A stretch of 64,000 nt of DNA, taken from assembly GCA_013298025.1 (NCBI GenBank), contig JAAFJE010000014.1, forward strand, positions 1 to 64,000, read 5' to 3'. The position numbers and the translations under genes are program-made. Below the pieces are notes generated by a model. It had not been told where the DNA came from. It saw nothing but the letters and a program-made list of their open reading frames with translations, and made no database searches. Numbering within the stretch: the first letter of the stretch is position 1; every line of letters begins with the position of its first letter. Below, one piece after another: positions 9,878 through 19,500 of this stretch. The DNA is from Cytophagales bacterium (GTDB taxonomy: Bacteria > Bacteroidota > Bacteroidia > Cytophagales > Spirosomataceae).

Positions 9878-10756
9878 ATGAAAATTAAACTTGTCTTATT
9901 GTTTTGTTTAGGCTTGGTGGCACAGGCGAAAGCACAACTTTTATCTGATTCTTTGTTGATAGAAAATCATCATAGAAGTTTCTATTTTCTACCAGTAGCC
10001 AAGCCCAAAGCGGCGTTGGTCTTTATTTTACATGGTTCGCAAGGCGACGGAATGCTCATCAGAAAGTATGGTAATAACCTGCCTACGGCCAAAATTGAAG
10101 CCCTCGCACCACAAGAAAACATCTTGCTCGTGTACCCGAATGGCTACAAACGCTACTGGAACGAGTGTAGAAAAACGGCCCAGTCGGCAGCTAATGCAGA
10201 GAATATCAACGAAGAAGCTTTTTTCAGTGAAATGATAGCCTATTTTAAGTCAAAGTACGAGATTGATGAAAAGAAGGTTTATGCCATCGGAACATCGGGT
10301 GGCGGACACATGGCTTACAAATTGGCCATTACGATGCCCGAAAAGTTTAGTGCCGTCACAGCCATTGTTGCAAACTTGCCCGATACCAACAATTTTGATT
10401 GTACCGAAAAGAAAGTTGCCAAGCCTATTATGATTATCAATGGTACACTCGACCCCGTCAATCCTTATCAAGGTGGTGAGGTTGTATTGGGCGGAAAAAT
10501 CAGCTTAGGCTTTGTCCGTTCTACCGAGCGAACCTTGGCTTATTGGGCTGGTTTGGCAGGGTACAAAGGACAGCCCCGTATGACAGCATTGCCCGATACC
10601 GACCCTACAGATGGCAAAACAATCGAAAAATATACATTCAAAACTAAACATAAACCCGAAGTAACCTTGCTCAAGGTCATCGGAGGAAAACACGATTATC
10701 CCAACGACATAGATGTTTATCTGGAAGCTTGGGCATTTTTCCAACGAAATAAATGA
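9878..10756 (+). CDS. Secreted LpqC/PHB-depolymerase-like esterase
   Basis: The protein has 292 residues from the ATG at 9878, which is followed directly by a signal peptide (ending QAKAQ); an in-frame ATG at 9824 gives no sensible signal. It is an alpha/beta-hydrolase of the LpqC/feruloyl-esterase/PHB-depolymerase group. An FILHGSQGDG oxyanion segment is followed by the nucleophile elbow GTSGGG (S140). The probable acid is the Asp of NGTLDPVNP and the base is the His of GGKHDYP near the C terminus. It is co-directional with GH1 and MFS genes and close enough for one transcript. I infer that it removes an acyl or aromatic ester from the glycoside handled by this operon. Confidence 0.8.
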   Translation: MKIKLVLLFCLGLVAQAKAQLLSDSLLIENHHRSFYFLPVAKPKAALVFILHGSQGDGMLIRKYGNNLPTAKIEALAPQENILLVYPNGYKRYWNECRKTAQSAANAENINEEAFFSEMIAYFKSKYEIDEKKVYAIGTSGGGHMAYKLAITMPEKFSAVTAIVANLPDTNNFDCTEKKVAKPIMIINGTLDPVNPYQGGEVVLGGKISLGFVRSTERTLAYWAGLAGYKGQPRMTALPDTDPTDGKTIEKYTFKTKHKPEVTLLKVIGGKHDYPNDIDVYLEAWAFFQRNK

Positions 10757-10782
10757 CAAAATAGCACTATCTCTTTTTAACC

Positions 10783-11976
10783 ATGAAAAAAATACTTACC
10801 TACGAAAACGGCTTAGTAGCCTTGATGGCCTTGGTCTTTGGCTGTCTTTTTTTTGACAGATTAGCCCTCAACTTTTTGATTCCGTATGTGGCCAAAGATT
10901 TGGCTTTGAGCGATACCCAAATAGGGCTATTGGCAGGAGCGTTATCGTTGGCTTGGGCTTTTTCCAGCTATTTTTCAACAGCTTGGGCAGAAGCCAATGC
11001 TAAAAAGAAAGTCGTTTTTTTAGTAGCTGTAGGTATTTTTTCTTTGTGTTCGGTAGGGTCGGGCATGGCAAGTAGTTTTATAACTTTGTTTGTTGCTCGT
11101 TTATTGATGGGCTTTTCGGAAGGAGCGGTGATACCTTTGGCACAAAATTTTGTAGAAAAAGAATCATCTCCTCATCGTTTGGGGCTAAATGCTGGTATTT
11201 TGCAAGGCGTAGGCTCGGCTTTGTTTGGGTCTATTTTAGCGCCTGTTGTCTTGGTAAAAATAGCCGAGCAAATCGGTTGGCGTGATGCCTTTTATGTGGC
11301 AGGTGTGCCAGGGCTGGTATTAGGCTTGTTGGCATGGCGTTATATCAAGGCTTCAACGGCCGAAAGTATCAGCGTAAAACAAGAAAAAAGCATCAATATC
11401 CAAGAACTTTGGCAATACAACAACGTGCGTTGGGGCATCGCTGTGGCCTGTTGCGTATTTGGGTGGTGGTTTGCTACCTTGCCTTTTATTTCAAAATACT
11501 TTGTAGCCGTGCAAGGCATGACTCCCGACGAAATGGGAAAAACCATGGGACTTTTGGGCGTATCAGGCTTGCTATCGTCGATTATTGTACCTGCTCTTTC
11601 CGACAAAATAGGACGTAAGCCCGTCATGTTTATATTCATGGCATTGGGTGTATTGTATCCGCTTGCGGTATATGCTTTGGCAGGTTCGGCTTTACAATTG
11701 CCTGCTATGTTTGTTACATATTTTATGATGGGCTGTTTAGCTATGGTTGCCGCTGTCATACCCTCCGAAGCAGTGCCCGCACACTTGAGAGCCAAGGCTA
11801 TGGGCTTGATTATGGGCGTAGGCGAAATCGTAGGGGGCGTACTTATTCCAGCCTTGGCAGGCATTCTTTCCGACCAAATCAACCCAGGTGCATTTTTGGG
11901 TGTTTCGGGATTATTGGCTATGTTGGGATTAATTTTTGTAACGCAATTACAAGAAAAACCCCTGTTAGAAAAATAG
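10783..11976 (+). CDS. MFS transporter of the catabolic operon
   Basis: The 397-residue inner-membrane protein has about twelve hydrophobic segments. It carries an MFS signature loop after helix 2 and a repeat of it between helices 8 and 9 (SDKIGRKPVM). The sequence is closest in character to organic-anion/sugar-acid importers (FDRLALNFLIPYVAKDL near helix 1 is the usual ACS-like start). It starts 26 nt after the esterase stop and ends the operon before a strong terminator. It probably imports the product of periplasmic hydrolysis, such as an aromatic acid or sugar. Confidence 0.88.
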   Translation: MKKILTYENGLVALMALVFGCLFFDRLALNFLIPYVAKDLALSDTQIGLLAGALSLAWAFSSYFSTAWAEANAKKKVVFLVAVGIFSLCSVGSGMASSFITLFVARLLMGFSEGAVIPLAQNFVEKESSPHRLGLNAGILQGVGSALFGSILAPVVLVKIAEQIGWRDAFYVAGVPGLVLGLLAWRYIKASTAESISVKQEKSINIQELWQYNNVRWGIAVACCVFGWWFATLPFISKYFVAVQGMTPDEMGKTMGLLGVSGLLSSIIVPALSDKIGRKPVMFIFMALGVLYPLAVYALAGSALQLPAMFVTYFMMGCLAMVAAVIPSEAVPAHLRAKAMGLIMGVGEIVGGVLIPALAGILSDQINPGAFLGVSGLLAMLGLIFVTQLQEKPLLEK

Positions 11977-12026
11977 CTAGGTATTTGGTTTTGTAATTGT
12001 ATATTACTCAAAACCAGCGTTATATC

Positions 12027-12067
12027 ATCAAAGAGGCATTCTTCCTGTAGAAGAATGCCTCTTTGAT
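12027..12067 (+). terminator. Terminator after MFS gene
   Basis: An 18-bp perfect stem (12027-12044 with 12050-12067) encloses a 5-nt loop. It closes the operon that begins at 5409 and isolates it from the origin region. Confidence 0.8.
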
Positions 12068-12238
12068 TTACGCTTAGTAAGACTAACGAAATACATCTTT
12101 CTTATTACAACTATCACAAAAGAAAGGAAATAGACTTTTATCGTACTTTTTTCAATAAAAAAATATAATAAAAGCTATGATAATACCTAAATTATTGTAA
12201 AAATATAGTACTATTTCAATAATTTAGCCTAAAAAAAC

Positions 12239-12800
12239 GCCTTACTTTTGTGATAGAAAAATATCCTTCCTCCCATCTTTCAGGTAAGGTTGTTATTAAA
12301 AGTATATTTTAGTAACAACTAGCTCATTATCAATAATATAACATCTAAAAAAACAGGATAAAAATCCTTACTTTTGCGATATTTGGGCCCTTTTTTTTCT
12401 TATTATCACAAAAGTAAGGAATCGGAAAATTCTTTTTTAAAAGAAAGCGTTTGATTGATGGTTTAAGTGCTTGTTTTTCTGACAATTACTAGAGCTATAA
12501 AGCTTGTTTAAGCTCTTTGAAAAATCCTATTATTATTAGTAATAAAATTTCAACATCAGTGTTTGATGATTTTAAATATTTTTATTCTTTTTAATCTTTT
12601 TCGGATAGCGTAACTAATTGTTTTTCAGTAAATTACAAGCGTAAATATCGCAAAAGTAAGGCTTTCTATCACAAAAGTAAGGAATAATATCGCAAAAGTA
12701 AGGCTTATTATCACAAAAGTAAGGAATAATATCGCAAAAGTAAGGCAAATATCACATTGTAAAAACAATTGCGATACTTATATTTGTGATAAATTATACC
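12239..12800. other. Iteron-type replication origin
   Basis: Five direct iterons start at 12646, 12667, 12688, 12709 and 12730, an exact 21-bp phase (two helical turns). The 16-base core TATCGCAAAAGTAAGG alternates strictly with TATCACAAAAGTAAGG, and the tails alternate too, giving a 42-bp higher-order unit. Further single copies lie in inverted orientation at 12240-12256 and 12366-12382 and direct at 12405-12420. The last two form an inverted pair. An inverted repeat TATCACATTGT/ACAATTGCGATA (12750-12776) and a half-iteron (12783-12791) lie between the array and the initiator gene. The very AT-rich 12425-12640 stretch is a plausible unwinding element. No perfect DnaA box was seen. Confidence 0.85.
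12646..12745 (+). repeat. Five phased 21-bp iterons
   Basis: These are direct repeats with constant 21-bp spacing. They are the presumed binding sites of the initiator encoded 161 bp downstream. The alternating G/A at core position 5 is exact across all five copies. Confidence 0.9.
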
Positions 12801-12905
12801 CATTTCAGAAAATTTAATGCTATTTTTACAGAATAAGGGAAAATAGAGGAAAACCCACCCTGTTGGACCTCACGTAGCTTGTTCTAACACTTAGCCATTC
12901 TATCC

Positions 12906-14237
12906 ATGAAAGAAAAGAGAACCATCAGGCTCATTCGTAAATCGAATGACCTAGTAGAAGGACGATACCGATTTGACATTTGGGAAATGCGCATTTTCAC
13001 CAAAATGCTAACGATGATAAAGCATGACGACCAAGATTTTAAAGAATACCGTATTTATTTAAAAGACGTTGTCAAAGAATTTCAGTTAGATAACAAAAAT
13101 GCCTATGCCTTACTCAAAGAGGGAGCGATTCGTTTGACCAAAAAAGAAATTCGCATTGTCAGAAGTACAGAAGAAGGCGACAAAGAATTTGTCACCAACA
13201 TTGCCGTGGGCGTTGATAGCTTTTTGAATAATGGCAATTACCTAGACATCTCTTTTCATCCGAAAATGAAGCCTTTTTTGTTGCAATTGCAATCGCAATT
13301 TTTGATGTACGACATTCGGAATGTACTCAGTATTCAGAGTTCGTTTTCGGTGCGGGTGTATGAATTGCTCAAGCAATACGAAACCATAGGCAAGCGTCTT
13401 TTTCAGGTACAAGAATTGAAAGATGTACTCGACATCAGCGACAAGTATAAGCTCTATGGGCATTTCAAAGAGCGTGTCATACTCAAAGCACAAGAAGATT
13501 TAGAAAAACATACCGACATCCGTTTTACTTTTGAAGAAATCAAAAAAGGGAAAGCAGTGGTACAACTGGTTTTTTATATTCATCCTAATACCAAGGTTTT
13601 TGCCTCTCGACAAGCCCAAGCAAGCGACGATACAACAACGCTCGATTCGCAAGCCATGTCTTCAGACGTAGCTGCACTGTACGATTTGATAAAGGGCTAT
13701 CCTCATGCGAGTATCAATACAGTAAAAGACTGGCTTGTCAAATATACGCCTGAATACATCAGGCAGCGTATTCAATTTGTTGAAAATTTCGCTCGCACGG
13801 GCAAAGAAATTCGGAATCCGATAGGGTTGATTCAAACCTTATTGCTACAGCCTGATTTATTTGCCCAAGAAGAGGAGCAGAAAAAACAAAAATTACAAAA
13901 AACAACTGCTGTCAAACGACAAAAAGAACAAGCAAAACAGCAAAGTACAGAAGACGAGCAACGCCGAATAGCACAAGCCAATGACATCAAAGATAAAATA
14001 CAAAAAGCGTTATTGGCACTTCCCAATTTGGCAAACACTTTATTGGAAGACTTACAACAAAGTCGGGTACAAGAAAACCCAAGCTTTATGATAGAATTGG
14101 CTTACGACAACTATCAAACCAATTTGGCAGGCATTCCTAGAAGAAGTATGGCCGAAGTATTGTATAATTACGAACAAGGCGGAAGCTTTGCGGCTTATTT
14201 GATTGAATGGATGAATAAAAAAGGTTTGTTGGTCTAA
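12906..14237 (+). CDS. Rep_3/RepB-type replication initiation protein
   Basis: The 443-residue protein belongs to the Rep_3 (RepB/RepE/pi-like) initiator family. The N-terminal part (about residues 1-115, beginning with a basic IRLIRKSNDLVEGRY segment) is the first winged helix. The second winged helix, which binds iterons, lies at about 120-230 (SSFSVRVYELLKQYE and the KDVLDIS region). The C-terminal extension is long, with a charged glutamine-rich coiled coil at about 318-365, so the protein exceeds the usual length of about 300 residues. It binds the iterons just upstream, opens the origin and probably represses its own promoter there. No parAB genes are visible nearby. Confidence 0.9.
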   Translation: MKEKRTIRLIRKSNDLVEGRYRFDIWEMRIFTKMLTMIKHDDQDFKEYRIYLKDVVKEFQLDNKNAYALLKEGAIRLTKKEIRIVRSTEEGDKEFVTNIAVGVDSFLNNGNYLDISFHPKMKPFLLQLQSQFLMYDIRNVLSIQSSFSVRVYELLKQYETIGKRLFQVQELKDVLDISDKYKLYGHFKERVILKAQEDLEKHTDIRFTFEEIKKGKAVVQLVFYIHPNTKVFASRQAQASDDTTTLDSQAMSSDVAALYDLIKGYPHASINTVKDWLVKYTPEYIRQRIQFVENFARTGKEIRNPIGLIQTLLLQPDLFAQEEEQKKQKLQKTTAVKRQKEQAKQQSTEDEQRRIAQANDIKDKIQKALLALPNLANTLLEDLQQSRVQENPSFMIELAYDNYQTNLAGIPRRSMAEVLYNYEQGGSFAAYLIEWMNKKGLLV

Positions 14238-14241
14238 GTAA

Positions 14242-14278
14242 AACAAACCTTGTGAAAAATGTCTTTACAAGGTTTGTT
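14242..14278. terminator. Bidirectional terminator between convergent genes
   Basis: Twelve-bp arms AACAAACCTTGT and ACAAGGTTTGTT lie between the initiator stop and the convergent PL26-like gene. The T and A content on both flanks is modest. Confidence 0.7.
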
Positions 14279-14287
14279 CTAATCAAC

Positions 14288-17008
14288 TTATTCAAGACTA
14301 TCGCCTACAAATGCCAAACATTGCATAGCGGCAAGTCCCCATTGCGACACCGCATTGGTAGAAACACCTTGGGCTTCGGTAATAGGGTTGAGGACTGCTG
14401 GGGGTAAAATTTGTTGGGTTTGGGTATTGGGATTTTTGATGCCACTCACCCCATCAAAAAATTCTTGCCAAGCTCTTTTGGCAAGGGCTTTATTTTTTGA
14501 TTTAAACGCTACGAATGCCGTCAGACGAGCATGACCCTGTTCGAGGTTGAGTTTGGGTAAAGGACTGCCTAAAAAAGCGGCTTGTTCAGATGCAGGGGCA
14601 TTGTAAAGCTCGCAATATTTCAACCAAGCCCGTTCAAAGGCGGGCATATCTACCAATTGGGTTAGTTCAAAACAAATTTCAGCTAAACCAAATACTGCAC
14701 TCAGGTGCGAAACGGATACCGTTTTTTGCTGACTAATTTGAAATTTTCCAGTCGAAAGTTCCATAATGCCCGAACCCTGAAAAAAGCCCGTTGGTTGGGC
14801 GGCAATGGTTTGCATACTGTTGAGTAACTTTTGCTTGTAGGTCGTATTGCCTGTACGTTCCCATTCGGTGAGCCAAGCGGCAGCAATTGCTCCCCAGTCT
14901 GTGCCAAACGAAACACTGGCGAGGTCTTGTTTGGGGTCGTTATCGGGGGCTTTTTGTCCGATTTTCCTTCCTGGAATCACCTCTCTTAGTCTTCTTACGG
15001 CTTCCAACTGCTCTCGCATGAGGTCGCCTATTCTTTCATCGGCAGTAAGGTAATAATAAAAACGCCTGTTGGCCGCCGTACTGATACGCAATTGCTTGGC
15101 ACTGCAACCCCAATGTTGCACATTGTGGCGTGAACCAAGCGGACTAAATCGCCCGATATGATGCACGTCCACTTCGCCCGTGTGCCTAGTCATGGCTTCT
15201 GCCATTCTGAACACGTCGGCTTTCCCCGTTTTGAGGTAGTAATACCAAAGCCATAAATCGGTAGAAAGCTCGGAGTTATCCCATGCAAATCCGCCTACAT
15301 CATAACGCCAAGTGTGGCGGTCGGGGTCGTAGGTGTGCATTACGTCGCCATAATTCCAGAAGCCATACCAGCGGTGTTGTTCTACTTGTTGTTGATAATA
15401 GTTGAAATAAAAAGCAAGTTGCTCTTCTATTTTTTTATGAGTGGCCGTAGGATTTTGCACAGGGGTAAAAGCACGACCAAACACGCCTACTTGTGCCAAA
15501 TAGTCGGGTGTTGTTTGCAACAACGCAGGTTTTTGAATCTGCTGGTCTATGGTCAGAAGGGTGTTTGTATCTGGTGTGTGTGTCAAAGCCCATAGCTGTA
15601 TTTCACTGGTGCGGGCTATACCAAAAGGTCTTCCAAATTCAGGCTCATAATCTTCGTAGGTGATGTCTAAGGCTGCTCTTTGTTTTTCGTAAGTATCTTG
15701 GTTCATCCCGTCGTGGTAAAAACGCATATCCATTGCCGACGCTTTGGGTGCCCAAAGCCAGAGTGTTACCAATGCTTGTGCTGTATGGGCTTGTCGGATG
15801 TCTATTTGGGCTGGAAAACTTTGCCAAAAGTTTCTGATACCAAAGCCCAATCCGCCAGTAGGTGTCCCCAAATACCCTGTGCCTGTGGCTCTATGACCAA
15901 ATTTCGACTGAATCCATCCGTAGCCTTGTTTGGTTCTTTTTTGAATCTCGAAAGCATCAGGTGTAGCCTGAAATAACGTATAGTCGCCAAAGGCAGGAAT
16001 GTATTGTACCAAGGGCTGTACTGCTGTCGATACACTATCAACGGTCTTGCCTACTACTTGGGCTTGTGTGGCTTCTTTGCCAGGGTTGCGTCGTAGGCCT
16101 GTGAGTCCTTGCACGGCTTCTGCGAAGATGCCTTGGTTGGCTGCAACAAAACGAATGTGGCGGTTGTATAATTCGCCTTGCAACGGCACAGCCAGTTGCA
16201 GACCTATACCTTTGATAAATTCTTGTTGCTCGTCGGCATCATATACAAGGCTGTGGAGCATCCGAAACGATTGTGCTTTTTCGTAAAAATAAAGCCTTAC
16301 AACAAAAGGCAAACGAGTAGGCAAACTGGCGTGGGAATGTGTACCTTCTATTTTAATGCAAATCCGAATAGGCCCTTTTTGCTCGATGCTTACTCGCTGA
16401 ATTTTGCTGTAATAGTTTTGTATTTGGGCATGGCTCGAAGGTTCGCCGTCGGCATGATTTTGAATTTGTAAAACCAATTTTCCCTCGTTTCCTACGACTT
16501 TGTTATTTTCGTCTAAAATAGATTGAATCAACACCTCGCCTTGCTTCATGATTTCGCACTGTAGCCGTCCTGTGCTGATGTGGATTTTTTCTGCGGTTTC
16601 GGTGCATCGAAGCGTACTTTCAGTAGCTGGTGCTTTTCCTTTTTTGAGGAAAAGATTGCTTGAAACGTCGCTGTGGGCTGCAAGGGCGTGGGCTGTCCAT
16701 TTGATGCTTCCGTCGTCCCAATACGCCAAAGCCCATGTTTGGAGGGTAAGCGGCTTTGAACCGTCTTCTATATGAAAATCGCTCAGTTGGGGCAGTACCC
16801 CTTTGCTCCAAGGAACGCCCCAAGTTGTACCTTGTAAGTTGGTAGCGTTGTGGTTTTCTAACCAATGCAGAGCAATACTGGAAGGGTCTGTAGGGGCAAT
16901 AGGGTTTTGGGGTACAGAAAAAGCATTATTGGCTAGTCCAATGCCTGAGCTAAGGGCAACGGTTTGCTTGACAAAGTTTCGTCTGGAAATATAAAATGGT
17001 TTTTTCAT
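14288..17008 (-). CDS. Tat-exported exo-rhamnogalacturonan-lyase-like (PL26/YetA-like) protein
   Basis: The 906-residue protein starts at the ATG at 17008, which puts a twin-arginine signal (ISRRNFVKQTVALSSG) at the very N terminus. The frame extends upstream without a plausible leader. The first domain begins TTWGVPWSKGVLPQL with the WDDGSIKWTA motif seen in RIFT-barrel PcRGLX/YetA-like proteins. A long catalytic-type region follows to about residue 900. Family members in PL26 release unsaturated galacturonate-rhamnose units from rhamnogalacturonan I; many relatives are uncharacterised. The gene is divergent from GH20, so the two share a 224-bp promoter region. The activity is family inference and the export signal is directly visible. 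Confidence 0.65.
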   Translation of the reverse strand: MKKPFYISRRNFVKQTVALSSGIGLANNAFSVPQNPIAPTDPSSIALHWLENHNATNLQGTTWGVPWSKGVLPQLSDFHIEDGSKPLTLQTWALAYWDDGSIKWTAHALAAHSDVSSNLFLKKGKAPATESTLRCTETAEKIHISTGRLQCEIMKQGEVLIQSILDENNKVVGNEGKLVLQIQNHADGEPSSHAQIQNYYSKIQRVSIEQKGPIRICIKIEGTHSHASLPTRLPFVVRLYFYEKAQSFRMLHSLVYDADEQQEFIKGIGLQLAVPLQGELYNRHIRFVAANQGIFAEAVQGLTGLRRNPGKEATQAQVVGKTVDSVSTAVQPLVQYIPAFGDYTLFQATPDAFEIQKRTKQGYGWIQSKFGHRATGTGYLGTPTGGLGFGIRNFWQSFPAQIDIRQAHTAQALVTLWLWAPKASAMDMRFYHDGMNQDTYEKQRAALDITYEDYEPEFGRPFGIARTSEIQLWALTHTPDTNTLLTIDQQIQKPALLQTTPDYLAQVGVFGRAFTPVQNPTATHKKIEEQLAFYFNYYQQQVEQHRWYGFWNYGDVMHTYDPDRHTWRYDVGGFAWDNSELSTDLWLWYYYLKTGKADVFRMAEAMTRHTGEVDVHHIGRFSPLGSRHNVQHWGCSAKQLRISTAANRRFYYYLTADERIGDLMREQLEAVRRLREVIPGRKIGQKAPDNDPKQDLASVSFGTDWGAIAAAWLTEWERTGNTTYKQKLLNSMQTIAAQPTGFFQGSGIMELSTGKFQISQQKTVSVSHLSAVFGLAEICFELTQLVDMPAFERAWLKYCELYNAPASEQAAFLGSPLPKLNLEQGHARLTAFVAFKSKNKALAKRAWQEFFDGVSGIKNPNTQTQQILPPAVLNPITEAQGVSTNAVSQWGLAAMQCLAFVGDSLE

Positions 17009-17169
17009 AGTTAAAATGCTAAAAAAAACGTGATTTTTTGTACAATCAAAAGAATGACTAGGCAAGTATCTGTACTTAATATGATTTTGCCATCCTGTAG
17101 CAACATGGCAGGTAGTAGCCACACCGCAAGCAAGCAGATACAAAAACTTTGTTTTTTCTGTAGCTTTAC

Positions 17170-17196
17170 AAAGGTTTACGCCACAGGTAAACCTTT
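17170..17196. promoter_or_regulatory. Inverted repeat in the divergent promoter region
   Basis: Perfect 10-bp arms AAAGGTTTAC and GTAAACCTTT are separated by 7 bp, 37 bp before the GH20 start codon. The geometry fits a dimeric regulator operator for one or both divergent genes, or a leader hairpin. Confidence 0.4.
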
Positions 17197-17232
17197 AACC
17201 CAATTTTCAACGTTTTTAATCATTGATTTACC

Positions 17233-19446
17233 ATGAAATTATTTTCACTGTTATTGGTTTGTTGGAGCTTTTACATTGCTCAGGCACAACGCTATCCGAT
17301 TATTCCTAAGCCTCAACGCTTGGTAGAACGCCAAGGCTCTTTTGTTTTCAATCCGAAAACCTCTTTTTATAGCATCGGCTCAACGCCTGAATTACAACTG
17401 GTAATGAAGACGATTCAACAGAAAATTCGCCAACAAACGGCATTGTCTTTAACTTCAACCAAACAAAAACGCCATAACCAAATACGAGTTGTATTCGACT
17501 CGACGATTGCTTCAAACGAAGGGTATATCCTTGATATTCAGTTGGATAAAATCTTGATAAAAGCAAAATCTAAAGCGGGATTTTTCTATGCAAGCCAAAG
17601 TTTATACCAGTTATTTTCTTCGGAAAAAACCAAAACACCAAGCCTGCCTGCTTGCCTAATCGAAGATGCTCCAAGGTTTGCTTACAGAGGTATTATGCTC
17701 GATGTATCGAGGCATTTTATGCCAATTGATTTTCTGAAAAAATATATAGACGAATTGGCTGCTTTGAAATTTAATCGTTTTCATTGGCATTTGACCGACG
17801 GACAAGCCTTTCGTTTTGAGAGTAAAAAGTATCCCTTGTTGCATCTGGCCAAATCGCCACAGTGGCCTACAAATGAGGGCTTTTATACCCAAGCTCAAAT
17901 GAAAGCATTGGTACAATATGCTGCCGAGCGGTGTATTACCATTATTCCCGAAATAGATGTACCGGCTCATTCAAACGCTGCTTTGGTGGCGTATCCGCAA
18001 TATGCCTGCGTTGATAGTACTGGGCAACCGCAACTCAAACAAGGAGAGTTTTGTCCGAAAGAAACCTCTATCACTTTTGTAAAAGAAATTTTAGATGAGG
18101 TCATGGATGTATTTCCGAGTCGAGAGATTCACATTGGCGGTGATGAAGCGTCAAAAACGGCTTGGCGTACTTGTCCCAATTGTCAGTTGCGTATGAAGCA
18201 AAAAGGCTTTACTTCTTTAGAACAATTGCAGAGCGATTTTATTACGGCACTCGAAAAACATTTGTACGAACATGGCCGACAAATGATAGGTTGGGACGAA
18301 ATTTTGGAAGGAGGCTTGCCTCCAAGAGCTACCGTCATGGCTTGGCGGAGTATCGAAAATGGCCTTACTGCCGCCCAATTGAATCATCCTGTTGTGATGT
18401 CGCCAACATCGCATTGCTATTTAGACTACTACCAATCGGAAGACCCCAACGAGCCATTGGCTTTTGGAGGATTTATCAATTTACCGAAAATTTACAGTTT
18501 TGAACCCGTTCCAGCAGGTGTTTCCTCCCAAGTAGAAGCCTTGATTTTGGGCGGACAAGCCAATTTATGGACAGAACAAGTACCTGTAGGTTCTCATGCC
18601 GAATACATGACTTTTCCGAGGGCAATTGCTTTGGCCGAAGTAGATTGGTCGGCTAAAGAGTCCCGTAATTATGACGACTTCATCAAGCGACTTGGCACTT
18701 ATCTTACTCATTTAGATGCCCGAAAAGTGAATTATGCCAAGCATTTTTACGAAATAAAAACCAGCATAACACAAGCCGACGGAAAAGGCGTATTACTATC
18801 GTTGCAATCAAACAACAACAACGCTCCCATTTATTACACACTCGATGGCAGTAGTCCTACCACTGCTTCGGCGGTGTATCGACAACCAATTTTATTACAA
18901 AAAAGCACCCTTGTCAAAGCTGCAACGGTTATGCAAGGAAAAATGGTTGACGAAATAACTCGCACTTTCAACTACAACCAGGCAACAGGCAAAACCATAA
19001 GCCTACGAACTTCGCCCGATGGTCGCTATAACAAAGGTGGCAAACAGGCACTCACCAATGGCGTATGGGGTGGAAACAGCCGCTTTAGCGATGACGAATG
19101 GCTAGGATGGAACGGACTCGACTTTGAAGGCGTGATAGATTTAGGACAACCCACAGAAATAACACAGGCCCATTTACGTTTTTTTCATAAACCCTCTAGT
19201 TGGATTTGGATACCTTCGCAAGTAAGTATTTGGGGTTCTACCGACGGTACCAATTTTATGCCACTGACAAGCCAGCAACTTACACCACCTACCCGAGAAG
19301 GCGTAGTGTCGCTGGATGTCCGTTGGCAAGCAAAAGCAATACAATACGTGAAAATTGTGGCACAATCTTATGGTACTATTCCGCCAAATATGGTTGGGGC
19401 AGGCGATAAGCCTTGGCTTTTTGTGGACGAAATTGGTTTAGAATAA
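17233..19446 (+). CDS. Secreted GH20 beta-N-acetylhexosaminidase
   Basis: This exported exo-hexosaminidase removes terminal GlcNAc or GalNAc by substrate-assisted catalysis. A signal peptide (1-18) is followed by the GH20b beta-domain (about 22-145), then the TIM barrel (about 148-490) with FHWHLTDGQAFR and the catalytic pair D304-E305 in HIGGDEAS. A chitobiase-C-terminal-like sandwich (about 530-590, IYYTLDGSSPTTAS) and an F5/8-type carbohydrate-binding domain (about 600-735) complete a 737-residue layout common in Bacteroidota. It is transcribed away from the PL26-like gene. It may serve wall, chitin or glycan turnover; nothing nearby fixes the substrate. Confidence 0.93.
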   Translation: MKLFSLLLVCWSFYIAQAQRYPIIPKPQRLVERQGSFVFNPKTSFYSIGSTPELQLVMKTIQQKIRQQTALSLTSTKQKRHNQIRVVFDSTIASNEGYILDIQLDKILIKAKSKAGFFYASQSLYQLFSSEKTKTPSLPACLIEDAPRFAYRGIMLDVSRHFMPIDFLKKYIDELAALKFNRFHWHLTDGQAFRFESKKYPLLHLAKSPQWPTNEGFYTQAQMKALVQYAAERCITIIPEIDVPAHSNAALVAYPQYACVDSTGQPQLKQGEFCPKETSITFVKEILDEVMDVFPSREIHIGGDEASKTAWRTCPNCQLRMKQKGFTSLEQLQSDFITALEKHLYEHGRQMIGWDEILEGGLPPRATVMAWRSIENGLTAAQLNHPVVMSPTSHCYLDYYQSEDPNEPLAFGGFINLPKIYSFEPVPAGVSSQVEALILGGQANLWTEQVPVGSHAEYMTFPRAIALAEVDWSAKESRNYDDFIKRLGTYLTHLDARKVNYAKHFYEIKTSITQADGKGVLLSLQSNNNNAPIYYTLDGSSPTTASAVYRQPILLQKSTLVKAATVMQGKMVDEITRTFNYNQATGKTISLRTSPDGRYNKGGKQALTNGVWGGNSRFSDDEWLGWNGLDFEGVIDLGQPTEITQAHLRFFHKPSSWIWIPSQVSIWGSTDGTNFMPLTSQQLTPPTREGVVSLDVRWQAKAIQYVKIVAQSYGTIPPNMVGAGDKPWLFVDEIGLE

Positions 19447-19447
19447 A

Positions 19448-19494
19448 AAACAAAAGGGAGAAAACGAAAGTACATCGTTTTCTCCCTTTTGTTT
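19448..19494. terminator. Bidirectional terminator after GH20
   Basis: A 20-bp perfect stem (19448-19467 with 19475-19494) has T-rich or A-rich sides. It serves both the GH20 gene and the convergent small gene at 19501. Confidence 0.85.
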
Positions 19495-19500
19495 GAAGAT

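Noticed and set aside
11340-12011. Long minus-strand reading frame (223 codons)
   Set aside because: It lies opposite the MFS transporter, whose hydrophobic codon use opens the antisense frame. The product is Pro/Thr/Ile-rich with no motif.
12646-12745. Possible CRISPR-like array of 16-base repeats
   Set aside because: Spacing is only 5 bp, exactly 21-bp phased, and an iteron-binding initiator gene follows, so these are iterons.
14288-17143. Longer start for the PL26-like protein at 17143
   Set aside because: The extra 45 residues have no leader character, whereas the ATG at 17008 puts a twin-arginine signal at the N terminus.
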